From CAZEDK01 sp964511025 (GTDB lineage: Bacteria; Patescibacteriota; Gracilibacteria; UBA1369; GWF2-33-10): a DNA stretch of 40,433 nt. The stretch is taken from the NCBI GenBank assembly GCA_964511025.1, contig CAZEDK010000008.1, forward strand, positions 1-40,433. The letters are read 5' to 3'. Shown here one piece after another: positions 22,893 to 29,905 of the stretch. The translations under genes were made by a program, and so were the position numbers. Within the stretch, counting starts at the first letter, position 1. Each line of letters starts with the position of its first letter. The notes beneath the pieces were generated by a model. The model was not told the origin of the DNA. It worked only from the letters and a program-made list of their open reading frames with translations, and made no database searches.

Positions 22893-22920
22893 TTTACATC
22901 CAAAAAAAATTGAATATTAT
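22893..22920 (+). promoter_or_regulatory. likely typA promoter
   Basis: TTTACA (22893-22898), a 16-base spacer and TATTAT (22915-22920), five of six matches in each hexamer against TTGACA/TATAAT. It leaves a leader of about 35 AT-rich bases. Confidence 0.55.
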
Positions 22921-22963
22921 ATTACCTAAGTCTGATTAATAAAACAATAAAATAAAAAATAAA

Positions 22964-24763
22964 ATGGAAATCAGAAATATTGCTATAATAGCTCACGTAG
23001 ATCATGGCAAGACAACATTGGTAGATAGTTTACTGAAGGCTGGCGGAGCTTTTGAGGAGTATCAACATATAGAAGAAAGAGTGATGGATTCAAACGATCA
23101 GGAAAAAGAAAGAGGCATTACAATATACGCAAAAAATGCTTCAATCACATACAAAGGTACAAAGATAAACATAGTAGATACGCCAGGACATGCTGATTTC
23201 GGCTCCGAAGTTGAACGTGTACTTAGAACTGTTGATGGCGTATTGCTAGTTGTTGACGCGTTCGAAGGACCAATGCCTCAAACAAAATTCGTACTCAAAA
23301 AATCACTCGAACTTGGTTTGAAAGTCTTGGTCGTCATAAACAAAATTGATAAACCGATGGCAAGACCCGATACTGTTGTAGATTTGGTATTTGATCTTTT
23401 TGCGACACTTGGAGCAACTGATGAACAATTGGATTTTCCTTATATTTATGCAATTGCCAGAGAAGGTATCGCTGTAAGACAATTAAACGATGAAAGAAAA
23501 GATATTAGTCCGTTACTTGATTTTGTACTTGAACATATTAAAGCGGCAGAAATCGATACCGAAAAACCATTCCGTATGCAACCGGCAACTCTTGCTTACA
23601 GTAGTTTTCTGGGTCGTATGGCTGTTGGAAGAGTATATCAAGGAAAAATCAGCGCTCTCAAAAACGTATTTATCATCGATCAAAATGGCAACAAAAGAAC
23701 TGCAAAAATTTCAAAAGTATTCACATTCAAAGGAATCGAAAGAGTGGAAGTAGATGAAGTCTCAGCAGGTGATATAGTCGCAATTGCCGGTATACCGGAT
23801 ATATATGTTGGAGAGACTATCACTGACGATGAAAACTGTGAACCCTTGCCAGCCATCAGAGTAGATCCTCCATCACTTGCAATGGAATTTATGGTAAACA
23901 ATTCTCCTTTTGCAGGCAGAGAAGGTAAATTCGTAACAAGCAGACATATAATTGCAAGACTTGAAAAAGAATTGGAAACAAACGTTGGGCTAAAAATGGA
24001 ATCAGTGCCAAACAGTGACGCTACAAAAGTTTATGGCAGAGGAGAAATGCATTTGGCGGTACTTATCGAAGGCATGAGAAGGGAAGGTTTTGAATTACAA
24101 GCCTCCCAGCCTCAAGTAATCATGCAAGAAATAGATGGAGTCAAGCAGGAACCTATAGAATTTGCAGTTATAAATGTTCCTGATGAAATGTCTGGCAAAA
24201 TAATTGAAGCGATATCCAACAGAAAGGGAATAATGAAAAATATGAAATCTGAAAATGGACATACAACATTGGAATTTGAAGTTCCTACAAGAGGTTTACT
24301 TGGCTTTAGATCTACTTTTATCTTACTTACAAAAGGTGAAGGAACTCTATATCATGCGTTTGACCATTTTGCGCCATATCTTGGCAAAATTGAAAAGAGA
24401 AGTGTTGGATCAATGATATCCGGCGAAGGTGGCACTTCAATGGCTTATTCTATTTGGAAGCTACAAGACAGAGGTCCTTTTTTCATTAGTTCCGGTGTAG
24501 AAGTTTACGAAGGAATGATAGTTGGCGAACACAATCAGGGTTCTGACCTTATGGTAAACGTCACTAAAAACAAAAAATTCAGCAATGTTCGTTCTTCAGG
24601 CACAGACGAAGCCTTGACACTCACTCCACCCATTGAAATCACACTTGAAAAAGCTATTGAATATATAAAAGATGATGAATACGTAGAAGTTACTCCAAAA
24701 AATATTCGACTGAGGAAAAAATACCTCACAGAAGTCGAAAGAAAAAGAAATGAGAGGAGTTAA
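22964..24763 (+). CDS. typA: ribosome-associated GTPase TypA/BipA
   Basis: A 599-residue translational GTPase of the EF-G type that binds the ribosome and helps 50S assembly and stress adaptation. G1 is AHVDHGKTT (10-18), the switch region has ERGITI, G3 is DTPGHADF and G4 is NKID. Domains II, III and V follow, and the TypA-specific C-terminal domain ends with TPKNIRLRKKYL. Length and order are normal. It has its own promoter. Its stop codon overlaps that of the convergent mazF in TTAA. Confidence 0.97.
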   Translation: MEIRNIAIIAHVDHGKTTLVDSLLKAGGAFEEYQHIEERVMDSNDQEKERGITIYAKNASITYKGTKINIVDTPGHADFGSEVERVLRTVDGVLLVVDAFEGPMPQTKFVLKKSLELGLKVLVVINKIDKPMARPDTVVDLVFDLFATLGATDEQLDFPYIYAIAREGIAVRQLNDERKDISPLLDFVLEHIKAAEIDTEKPFRMQPATLAYSSFLGRMAVGRVYQGKISALKNVFIIDQNGNKRTAKISKVFTFKGIERVEVDEVSAGDIVAIAGIPDIYVGETITDDENCEPLPAIRVDPPSLAMEFMVNNSPFAGREGKFVTSRHIIARLEKELETNVGLKMESVPNSDATKVYGRGEMHLAVLIEGMRREGFELQASQPQVIMQEIDGVKQEPIEFAVINVPDEMSGKIIEAISNRKGIMKNMKSENGHTTLEFEVPTRGLLGFRSTFILLTKGEGTLYHAFDHFAPYLGKIEKRSVGSMISGEGGTSMAYSIWKLQDRGPFFISSGVEVYEGMIVGEHNQGSDLMVNVTKNKKFSNVRSSGTDEALTLTPPIEITLEKAIEYIKDDEYVEVTPKNIRLRKKYLTEVERKRNERS

Positions 24764-25098
24764 AAAACTAATTCCATTTGAAGTTTTATTTTTGCAACAA
24801 TATCATACGGCAAATGAGATAGTTCTTTTGTAAGTCTTATCTTATCAATAGTGCGAAGTTGATATAATAAAATTACGCTATCCATATTTAGATATGAGAT
24901 TTGTTTGTTCAGAAAGTAAGTGGTCAAATAATCCTTAGCTTTTAAATTTGAAGTTATTGGAGCTATTATTACAGTATTGAGATTTTTATTTAAAAAATTA
25001 TTCTGCACTATAAGTACAGGTCGCAATCCTGCTTGCTCATGACCCTTGACCGGATTTAAGTCTGCAAGATAAATATCACCTTGATTTATATGTTTCAT
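24760..25098 (-). CDS. MazF/PemK-family endoribonuclease toxin
   Basis: 112 residues, intact. The family blocks are GDIYLADLNPVKGHEQAGLRPVLIV (landmarks GDIYLADLNP, RPVLIV), IIAPITS and DSVILLYQLRTIDKIRL. The Arg of GLRPV and the Ser/Thr of ITS are the usual catalytic residues. MazF cuts single-stranded RNA at short motifs. It starts eight bases after its antitoxin. It is not closely similar to the decayed MazF at 17043. Confidence 0.92.
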   Translation of the reverse strand: MKHINQGDIYLADLNPVKGHEQAGLRPVLIVQNNFLNKNLNTVIIAPITSNLKAKDYLTTYFLNKQISYLNMDSVILLYQLRTIDKIRLTKELSHLPYDIVAKIKLQMELVF

Positions 25099-25106
25099 GG
25101 ATAGGA

Positions 25107-25337
25107 TTATTTAGCTTGTATCAATAGCCAGTCATCTTCAGTAGGCAAATCATCAAATTTAATTTCAGATAAAGCTTTTGCATCTTTTTCTAATCTTTCT
25201 TCCAAAAATATTCTCAAAGCCATTTCAACAATACTACTTTTACTTTTTTTCTCTTTTGAAACAATAAAGTCTAAAAGATCATTTATCTCAGGCATTATCG
25301 TAACAGAGATGCGATATTTTGATGCAATTTGTATCAT
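25107..25337 (-). CDS. ribbon-helix-helix antitoxin of the MazF pair
   Basis: 76 residues. The N-terminal strand KYRISVTI, helix NDLLDFIVSKEKK and helix SKSSIVEMALRIFLEERL give a ribbon-helix-helix fold; the acidic C-terminal tail (LSEIKFDDLPTEDDWLL) would bind the toxin. It probably represses its own promoter, where an 8-base-arm palindrome flanks the -10. Confidence 0.85.
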   Translation of the reverse strand: MIQIASKYRISVTIMPEINDLLDFIVSKEKKSKSSIVEMALRIFLEERLEKDAKALSEIKFDDLPTEDDWLLIQAK

Positions 25338-25346
25338 ATAAAATGC

Positions 25347-25377
25347 TATTACTAATCTTACATTATAAATAGTAATA
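25347..25377 (-). promoter_or_regulatory. promoter and operator of the RHH-mazF operon
   Basis: TATAAT on the minus strand (25362-25367) lies inside the inverted repeat TATTACTA (25347-25354)/TAGTAATA (25370-25377). A weak -35, TTGTGT, is 16 bases upstream of the -10. The arms around the -10 fit repression by the antitoxin. Confidence 0.6.
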
Positions 25378-25397
25378 CAAAATACACAAAATTACAA

Positions 25398-26324
25398 TTA
25401 AATTCTTTCCAAAATCTGAAAACTGTCTATCAAGCCGTCACAGATAAAATCTTCAAGTAAACTGTAATCCTCATCTAATTGGGCTTTTTGAAGATATTTA
25501 TAATATAAATATTTATTTTCCTGTTTAATTAATACCGGAGGCAAATTAGATTTTATAAACATCGCATGAAGAATAAGTCTACCTATTCTTCCATTGCCAT
25601 CAGAGAAAGGATGAATTTTTTCAAAAAAAGCGTGAACCTTAGTAGCCAAAGAAATAATATCTTCTTTTGAATTTGCAATTAAACTGACCAAATCTTCAAT
25701 TAATTTAGGAATTTTGCAACAATTCGCGGTTGGCACAAAAGATCCAACTATTCTAACTGCGTGATTTCTATAGCAACCAGAATCGTCTCTGATTGAATTC
25801 ATCAAAATACTATGAAGCTTCAATATCAGATTTTCATCAATTTTGCTATCTTCTTGATTTATATAATTTAAAAAATAAGCAAAAGCAGTTTGATGATTCT
25901 TGACTTCCAACTGTTCAATCAATGTTTTACTTGGCAAAACTTTATTTTCAAAAAGAACAGAAGCTGTTTCGTCTTCACTCAATGTACTCCCTTCAATTTT
26001 ATTGCTATTATAAGTTAACGTTAAAAGATACTGATTATAAATATCAGGAGAACCCAAAATGATTTTTAAAATATTTTTATGTTTCTTTAGTTTCATAAAA
26101 ATAAATCCTTTTTTTGCAGATAAAATATCTTCAGTAATAATTTTCTGACCAGTATATTTAAGATATAGTTCATCAATTAAAATGATTTTTTTGTTGTGAG
26201 GAATCGATCTCTCATTTATCCAACTGTTCAAAGTCACAAAAGACACAGCAAATAAAAGTGCAAGCTTTTCTTGGCTTAAATTTGCAACTTTCAAAAGAAA
26301 TTTTAATTTATCAGATATTTTCAT
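25398..26324 (-). CDS. HTH-Fic domain protein (AMPylator), self-inhibited class
   Basis: 308 residues. An N-terminal XRE-type helix-turn-helix (LSQEKLALLFAVSFVTLNSWINERS; landmark near residues 17-41) is followed by a Fic domain with the complete catalytic motif HPFSDGNGRIGR near 238-249. The His is the base and the two Gly-Asn residues bind ATP phosphate. An inhibitory helix, SNKIEGS near residue 107, matches the (S/T)xxxE(G/N) class II pattern. The enzyme likely transfers AMP to an unknown target. Its promoter carries two palindromes suited to the HTH. The ATG is at the predicted transcription start, so the mRNA may be leaderless. Confidence 0.92.
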   Translation of the reverse strand: MKISDKLKFLLKVANLSQEKLALLFAVSFVTLNSWINERSIPHNKKIILIDELYLKYTGQKIITEDILSAKKGFIFMKLKKHKNILKIILGSPDIYNQYLLTLTYNSNKIEGSTLSEDETASVLFENKVLPSKTLIEQLEVKNHQTAFAYFLNYINQEDSKIDENLILKLHSILMNSIRDDSGCYRNHAVRIVGSFVPTANCCKIPKLIEDLVSLIANSKEDIISLATKVHAFFEKIHPFSDGNGRIGRLILHAMFIKSNLPPVLIKQENKYLYYKYLQKAQLDEDYSLLEDFICDGLIDSFQILERI

Positions 26325-26330
26325 GCCTCT

Positions 26331-26384
26331 ATTGTATCAAAACTTTATAAAGTTTGCAAAAATATCAAAACTTTATAAAGTTTT
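26331..26384 (-). promoter_or_regulatory. fic promoter with two operators
   Basis: On the minus strand: TTGCAA (26354-26359), 17 bases and TACAAT (26331-26336) with an upstream TG. The palindrome AAACTTTATAAAGTTT (26340-26355) fills the spacer. A second, AAAACTTTATAAAGTTTT (26367-26384), is centred 28 bases upstream and overlaps the trxB stop codon. The repeated 21-base context makes chance unlikely. Confidence 0.8.
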
Positions 26385-27327
26385 ACACTTTCATCCTTTG
26401 AACATAATTAAATGCAGCATAGGCGGCTTTGCATCCTTCAGCCGCACCAACTACTCCTTGATCCCACTTGTCTTCTCCTTGCCATGCCGTAATATCTCCG
26501 GCAGCAAAAATACCGGGGACATTTGTCTGAGAAATGACATCTATCAAAATTCTCCCCACTCTATCCGTATTAAGACCTAATGATTTGAAAGCCTCAGTTC
26601 TAGGTTCGCGTCCAATTTCCACAAAAACCCCTTCAAGTTCAATAATTTTTCCATTTTTTAATTTCACTCCTTTGACAAAATACTCATCTCCAAAGATTTC
26701 TTCTATCTCACTATAAGGCTTCACTTCTATATTAGCTGTAGCTTCCATCCTCTTCAAATTTATCGGCTCCGGATGAGGCTTGTCACGCCTACATAATAAA
26801 TAAACATGTTTGGCATGTTGAGCAAGAAATAAAGACTCTTTGACGGCACTATCGCCTGCTCCAACTATAGCCACAATTTTGTTTTTAAAAAGCGCTCCAT
26901 CGCAAGTTGCGCAATAAGAAACTCCTTTATTTTGGTATTCAGTTTCACCTTTCACATTTAAATATTTATGACCAGTGCCAGTTGATATCACTACAGTTTT
27001 TGCAAAATATATTTCTTTTTTTGTAAAAAGTTTAAATAAATCAGCCTCCTTTTGAACATCTAGTATTTTTTTGTTGACAAATTGTGCTCCAAAAGCCAAA
27101 GCATGTTCAAAGAACTTAGATCCAAGATCTGGACCTGAAATGCTTTTATATCCAGGATAATTTTCAACTGAATGTGTTTGAGTAATTGTGCCACCAGGAA
27201 GTTCAGCAAAAATTCCAACACTCATATCAAAACGAGAAGCATAAACAGCGCATCCGCAACCTGCCATTCCAGCACCAATAATAGCAAGATCAAATATTTT
27301 TTCGTTAATTTTTAATTCGTCTGACAT
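26383..27327 (-). CDS. trxB: thioredoxin reductase-like flavoprotein
   Basis: 314 residues. FAD-binding GAGMAGCGCA near 18-27, redox pair Cys139/Cys142 in YCATCDG, NADPH-binding GAGDSAVKESL and the C-terminal AAGDIT. The family reduces thioredoxin with NADPH; in this genome it could feed electrons to the ribonucleotide reductase nearby. No thioredoxin is in the window. It is 25 bases downstream of the 717-aa gene on the same strand, probably co-transcribed, and its stop overlaps a fic operator. Confidence 0.93.
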   Translation of the reverse strand: MSDELKINEKIFDLAIIGAGMAGCGCAVYASRFDMSVGIFAELPGGTITQTHSVENYPGYKSISGPDLGSKFFEHALAFGAQFVNKKILDVQKEADLFKLFTKKEIYFAKTVVISTGTGHKYLNVKGETEYQNKGVSYCATCDGALFKNKIVAIVGAGDSAVKESLFLAQHAKHVYLLCRRDKPHPEPINLKRMEATANIEVKPYSEIEEIFGDEYFVKGVKLKNGKIIELEGVFVEIGREPRTEAFKSLGLNTDRVGRILIDVISQTNVPGIFAAGDITAWQGEDKWDQGVVGAAEGCKAAYAAFNYVQRMKV

Positions 27328-27352
27328 GGGAAATCAAGAAATGAAATAATAA

Positions 27353-29506
27353 CTAAGCTGCGGCCGCATATTTGCTGTCATTTCCAGACATTCTTTTTAA
27401 CATATTGAAGCTGTTACAGCGAACGTAATCTTTCCGAGACACTGCAACCTGAGCACAAAGTTCCTTATATAATCCTTCAGAAGGCTCTGCAATGCCAAAC
27501 ACATCAAAAACTCGACTTGTTATTGTGTCATTTGCTGGCTCGACGAAATCACCTATCATAGTATCTCTGACGGAAGCTTTTCTCAAATCTAATTCTTGCC
27601 CGTCACCATCAACCATTCTGGCATCAAAATTTCTCGCATCATGAGACTCTGCACTCGCCTCTATCTCATTACCAAAACCTTTGCATGCTTCTTCTTTTCT
27701 AGACTGCTCATCTTCCCACATATTTCCTTCTGTCAAAACATCAGCTCTAGAAATTGTAGTTACATTCTCTTCTATGTACTCTTCGATTAGCGGATCAGCA
27801 TCCAAACCTGCGCTAGTACAATCCTTAACTCGCTCATCAAAAATACCTAATTCTTCGACATCCACTTCTTCACCTACGGCATCTTTTATTGAATTTCCTA
27901 ATTCCACTTCTCCTGTAGATTCCTGCCTAGCCTGAATTGAATTAGCCGTTTCTTCCATAAGAAAACTTTCCTGAACTTCCACAGAATGCGAATCGTAATA
28001 TTCTCTAATTTTTGCATCAATCAGCAAAGCAAGCCCCAATCCATCGATCGCCAAATCCTTTTCAAGTGCGCTTTCTTTGTCTGATTTTGATTTTTCTGTT
28101 GGCTTAATTTTCTGTTTTTTATCGTTATTTGCATCAATTTCCTTTTTGATAAAAACTATTTGCTCCTGCATTGTTTCAAAACTTTCAAGCTTTTGAAAAT
28201 CAAATAAAAATTCTCTTTTTTTAGCTTCTTCGAACTTTGATTGCGATAAAATTTCTCTAAATCTATACTCTAAATCTTTATATTCATCATTTACTTCTTC
28301 CAAAATATCCTCCCTTGTCATTTCACAACGCCTAAGCTCATAAAATTTATTGAATCTATCAAAAACTGCCGGCGAATTTCTGGCAATCATATCAAGCTTG
28401 CGGAACCATGTACTGTCTTTTTCTAAATATTTTTTGTTATTTTTTTGCAGATTCTCAAATTGATCAACCTTATCTTCAAGACTTGATCTCTCAAAATCCG
28501 CTTCCCAAGCTTCTCTAGCGTCATCATCCAAGATACAAGAATCCAAAACTTGTAAGAATCTAGACTTTAACTCTTTTTCGTATTTAGCTGACGCAAGTTC
28601 AAAAACTTTTTCATTTTTATCAGCATCCCAAACAGTTGATTTCTGCATTGATTCAAAGACTTCAATCAATCTACCATCATCACATTCAGCCCATTTTGCA
28701 GTTATCTTCGCATACCAAATTTTGTACGCAGGGGCTTTTTGCGTCAAAGCATCCAGCAAAAAATCTTTTGCCATCACCAATGTGGCATTTTTTTCTTCGA
28801 AATCAACAACATTATCACCAAGCATAGCCTCAAATTGACGCATAAATTCATCATATTTTTTGGCATCAAGTGCCACAGTTATATCAAACGTAGTAACTAA
28901 TAGCTCTTTATATTTTGCAACTAAATAAGTTCTGATCTCATTACAAAAAATTCCCCTTCCGTCCATCTGCATAGAAGGAGGTTTAGATTCCTCTGCGCGA
29001 GCCTTACATTGATAAACTTCCACTATGCTTGGATCAATTTTTCGCCAATAAAGTTCTTTTTCCATTCTTTTTTGCTGTTCAGGAATTATCGTGTCTTCAA
29101 GCATTTTCGTAGCAGCATCAATTTCATGAATATGCTTGGCATCTCCAACGTACTCCATAATATCAAAAACCTGTTTGCGTGTAAATAAATTACAGTCAAG
29201 CACTTTTTTACCGTAATTTATTGCTTTAGATATAAGTTGAGCTAATTTTTCAAATTCACTTTGCCCTTCAACTGATTTCACAAGATCGGCTAAAGTTTTT
29301 TTATTATGAAACGTCAAAACTCCGGTAAGTTCAATTTTTCTTAGGACTTCCTCTTTTTGACTTTTTAAAACTTCTAAAAGCTGCGAATTTTGATCTAAAT
29401 TCGCTAAATTATTTGAGAAAAAATTCAAGGAAGGGCTTTCAAAGGAATCACACTCCTGTATTGTATTTGCAAAGGCATATACCAATTTTCTTTCTCGAAA
29501 TTTCAT
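27353..29506 (-). CDS. large orphan protein, soluble and alpha-helical
   Basis: 717 residues that I do not recognise. There is no signal peptide, no membrane segment and no nucleotide-binding motif. The first ~470 residues are rich in charged helices (for example KYEKELKSRFLQVLD, WFRKLDMIARN, DLEYRFREILSQ) suggestive of helical repeats. A Lys-rich linker (about 475-495) leads to a very acidic C-terminal third with scattered Cys and an Ala-rich end. Codon use and AT content resemble neighbours. It has an extended -10 promoter and seems to lead trxB. A lineage-specific structural or scaffold protein is possible; this is inference. Confidence 0.8.
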   Translation of the reverse strand: MKFRERKLVYAFANTIQECDSFESPSLNFFSNNLANLDQNSQLLEVLKSQKEEVLRKIELTGVLTFHNKKTLADLVKSVEGQSEFEKLAQLISKAINYGKKVLDCNLFTRKQVFDIMEYVGDAKHIHEIDAATKMLEDTIIPEQQKRMEKELYWRKIDPSIVEVYQCKARAEESKPPSMQMDGRGIFCNEIRTYLVAKYKELLVTTFDITVALDAKKYDEFMRQFEAMLGDNVVDFEEKNATLVMAKDFLLDALTQKAPAYKIWYAKITAKWAECDDGRLIEVFESMQKSTVWDADKNEKVFELASAKYEKELKSRFLQVLDSCILDDDAREAWEADFERSSLEDKVDQFENLQKNNKKYLEKDSTWFRKLDMIARNSPAVFDRFNKFYELRRCEMTREDILEEVNDEYKDLEYRFREILSQSKFEEAKKREFLFDFQKLESFETMQEQIVFIKKEIDANNDKKQKIKPTEKSKSDKESALEKDLAIDGLGLALLIDAKIREYYDSHSVEVQESFLMEETANSIQARQESTGEVELGNSIKDAVGEEVDVEELGIFDERVKDCTSAGLDADPLIEEYIEENVTTISRADVLTEGNMWEDEQSRKEEACKGFGNEIEASAESHDARNFDARMVDGDGQELDLRKASVRDTMIGDFVEPANDTITSRVFDVFGIAEPSEGLYKELCAQVAVSRKDYVRCNSFNMLKRMSGNDSKYAAAA

Positions 29507-29536
29507 TTATTTTTTTATATAAAAATAACAAGCATG

Positions 29537-29564
29537 TTTATAGCAGTAATTGTAGCAAATACAA
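29537..29564 (-). promoter_or_regulatory. promoter of the 717-aa gene
   Basis: On the minus strand: TTGTAT (29559-29564), 16 bases and TATAAA (29537-29542), with TGC before the -10 (extended -10). It lies about 30 bases before the ATG. Confidence 0.55.
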
Positions 29565-29681
29565 ATTATTTTTATTGACATTGAAACTATAGATTCTGAA
29601 ATAATAAAATTTTCAAAAAACAAAACTCAGTAAAGCCTTGTCACAAACTATTTTGCCACAGAAATATCAGATCAAAAATCT

Positions 29682-29765
29682 ATGATTATTTACTTGCTAA
29701 TTTGCCTAACTATTATCACAATACTAATATTTCTACATTACAAAATAAAAATCAAAAAACGCTAA
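29682..29765 (+). CDS. possible 27-residue single-span membrane peptide
   Basis: MIIYLLICLTIITILIFLHY followed by KIKIKKR and a stop. One hydrophobic helix and a basic tail give a textbook small membrane protein, in the gap between the 717-aa gene and nrdJ. There is no ribosome site and AT-rich DNA can give such frames by chance. The rest of 29507-29905 holds a promoter and the nrdJ control sites and no other gene that I can see. Confidence 0.3.
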   Translation: MIIYLLICLTIITILIFLHYKIKIKKR

Positions 29766-29804
29766 TAATTTATAAAAAACTTCTATTGCACTCAAAACTT
29801 AAAA

Positions 29805-29852
29805 GGGTAATATTTTGTATACAAGTTTCACTTCAACCACAAGATATTGTGG
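29805..29852 (+). promoter_or_regulatory. tandem NrdR-box-like sites before nrdJ
   Basis: CCACAAGATATTGTGG (29837-29852) is a perfect palindrome that fits the NrdR box consensus acaCwAtATaTwGtgt closely. A weaker match, GGGTAATATTTTGTAT (29805-29820), starts exactly 32 bases upstream, the three-helical-turn spacing known for paired NrdR boxes. A possible promoter (TTGCAC 29786-29791, TAATAT 29808-29813) overlaps the upstream box. NrdR, not in the window, would repress nrdJ when dATP is plentiful. Confidence 0.75.
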
Positions 29853-29859
29853 TTTTATG

Positions 29860-29881
29860 TTTTTGACACCTTAGTCAAAAA
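29860..29881 (+). promoter_or_regulatory. inverted repeat between the NrdR boxes and nrdJ
   Basis: TTTTTGAC-N6-GTCAAAAA, perfect 8-base arms, containing TTGACA (29863-29868). It may be a second operator or part of an alternative promoter; a convincing -10 at proper spacing is lacking. It shares TTAGTCAA with the suf-side palindromes but the arms point the other way. Confidence 0.45.
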
Positions 29882-29905
29882 TTTTTTTCTAACTCTTATT
29901 TTATT

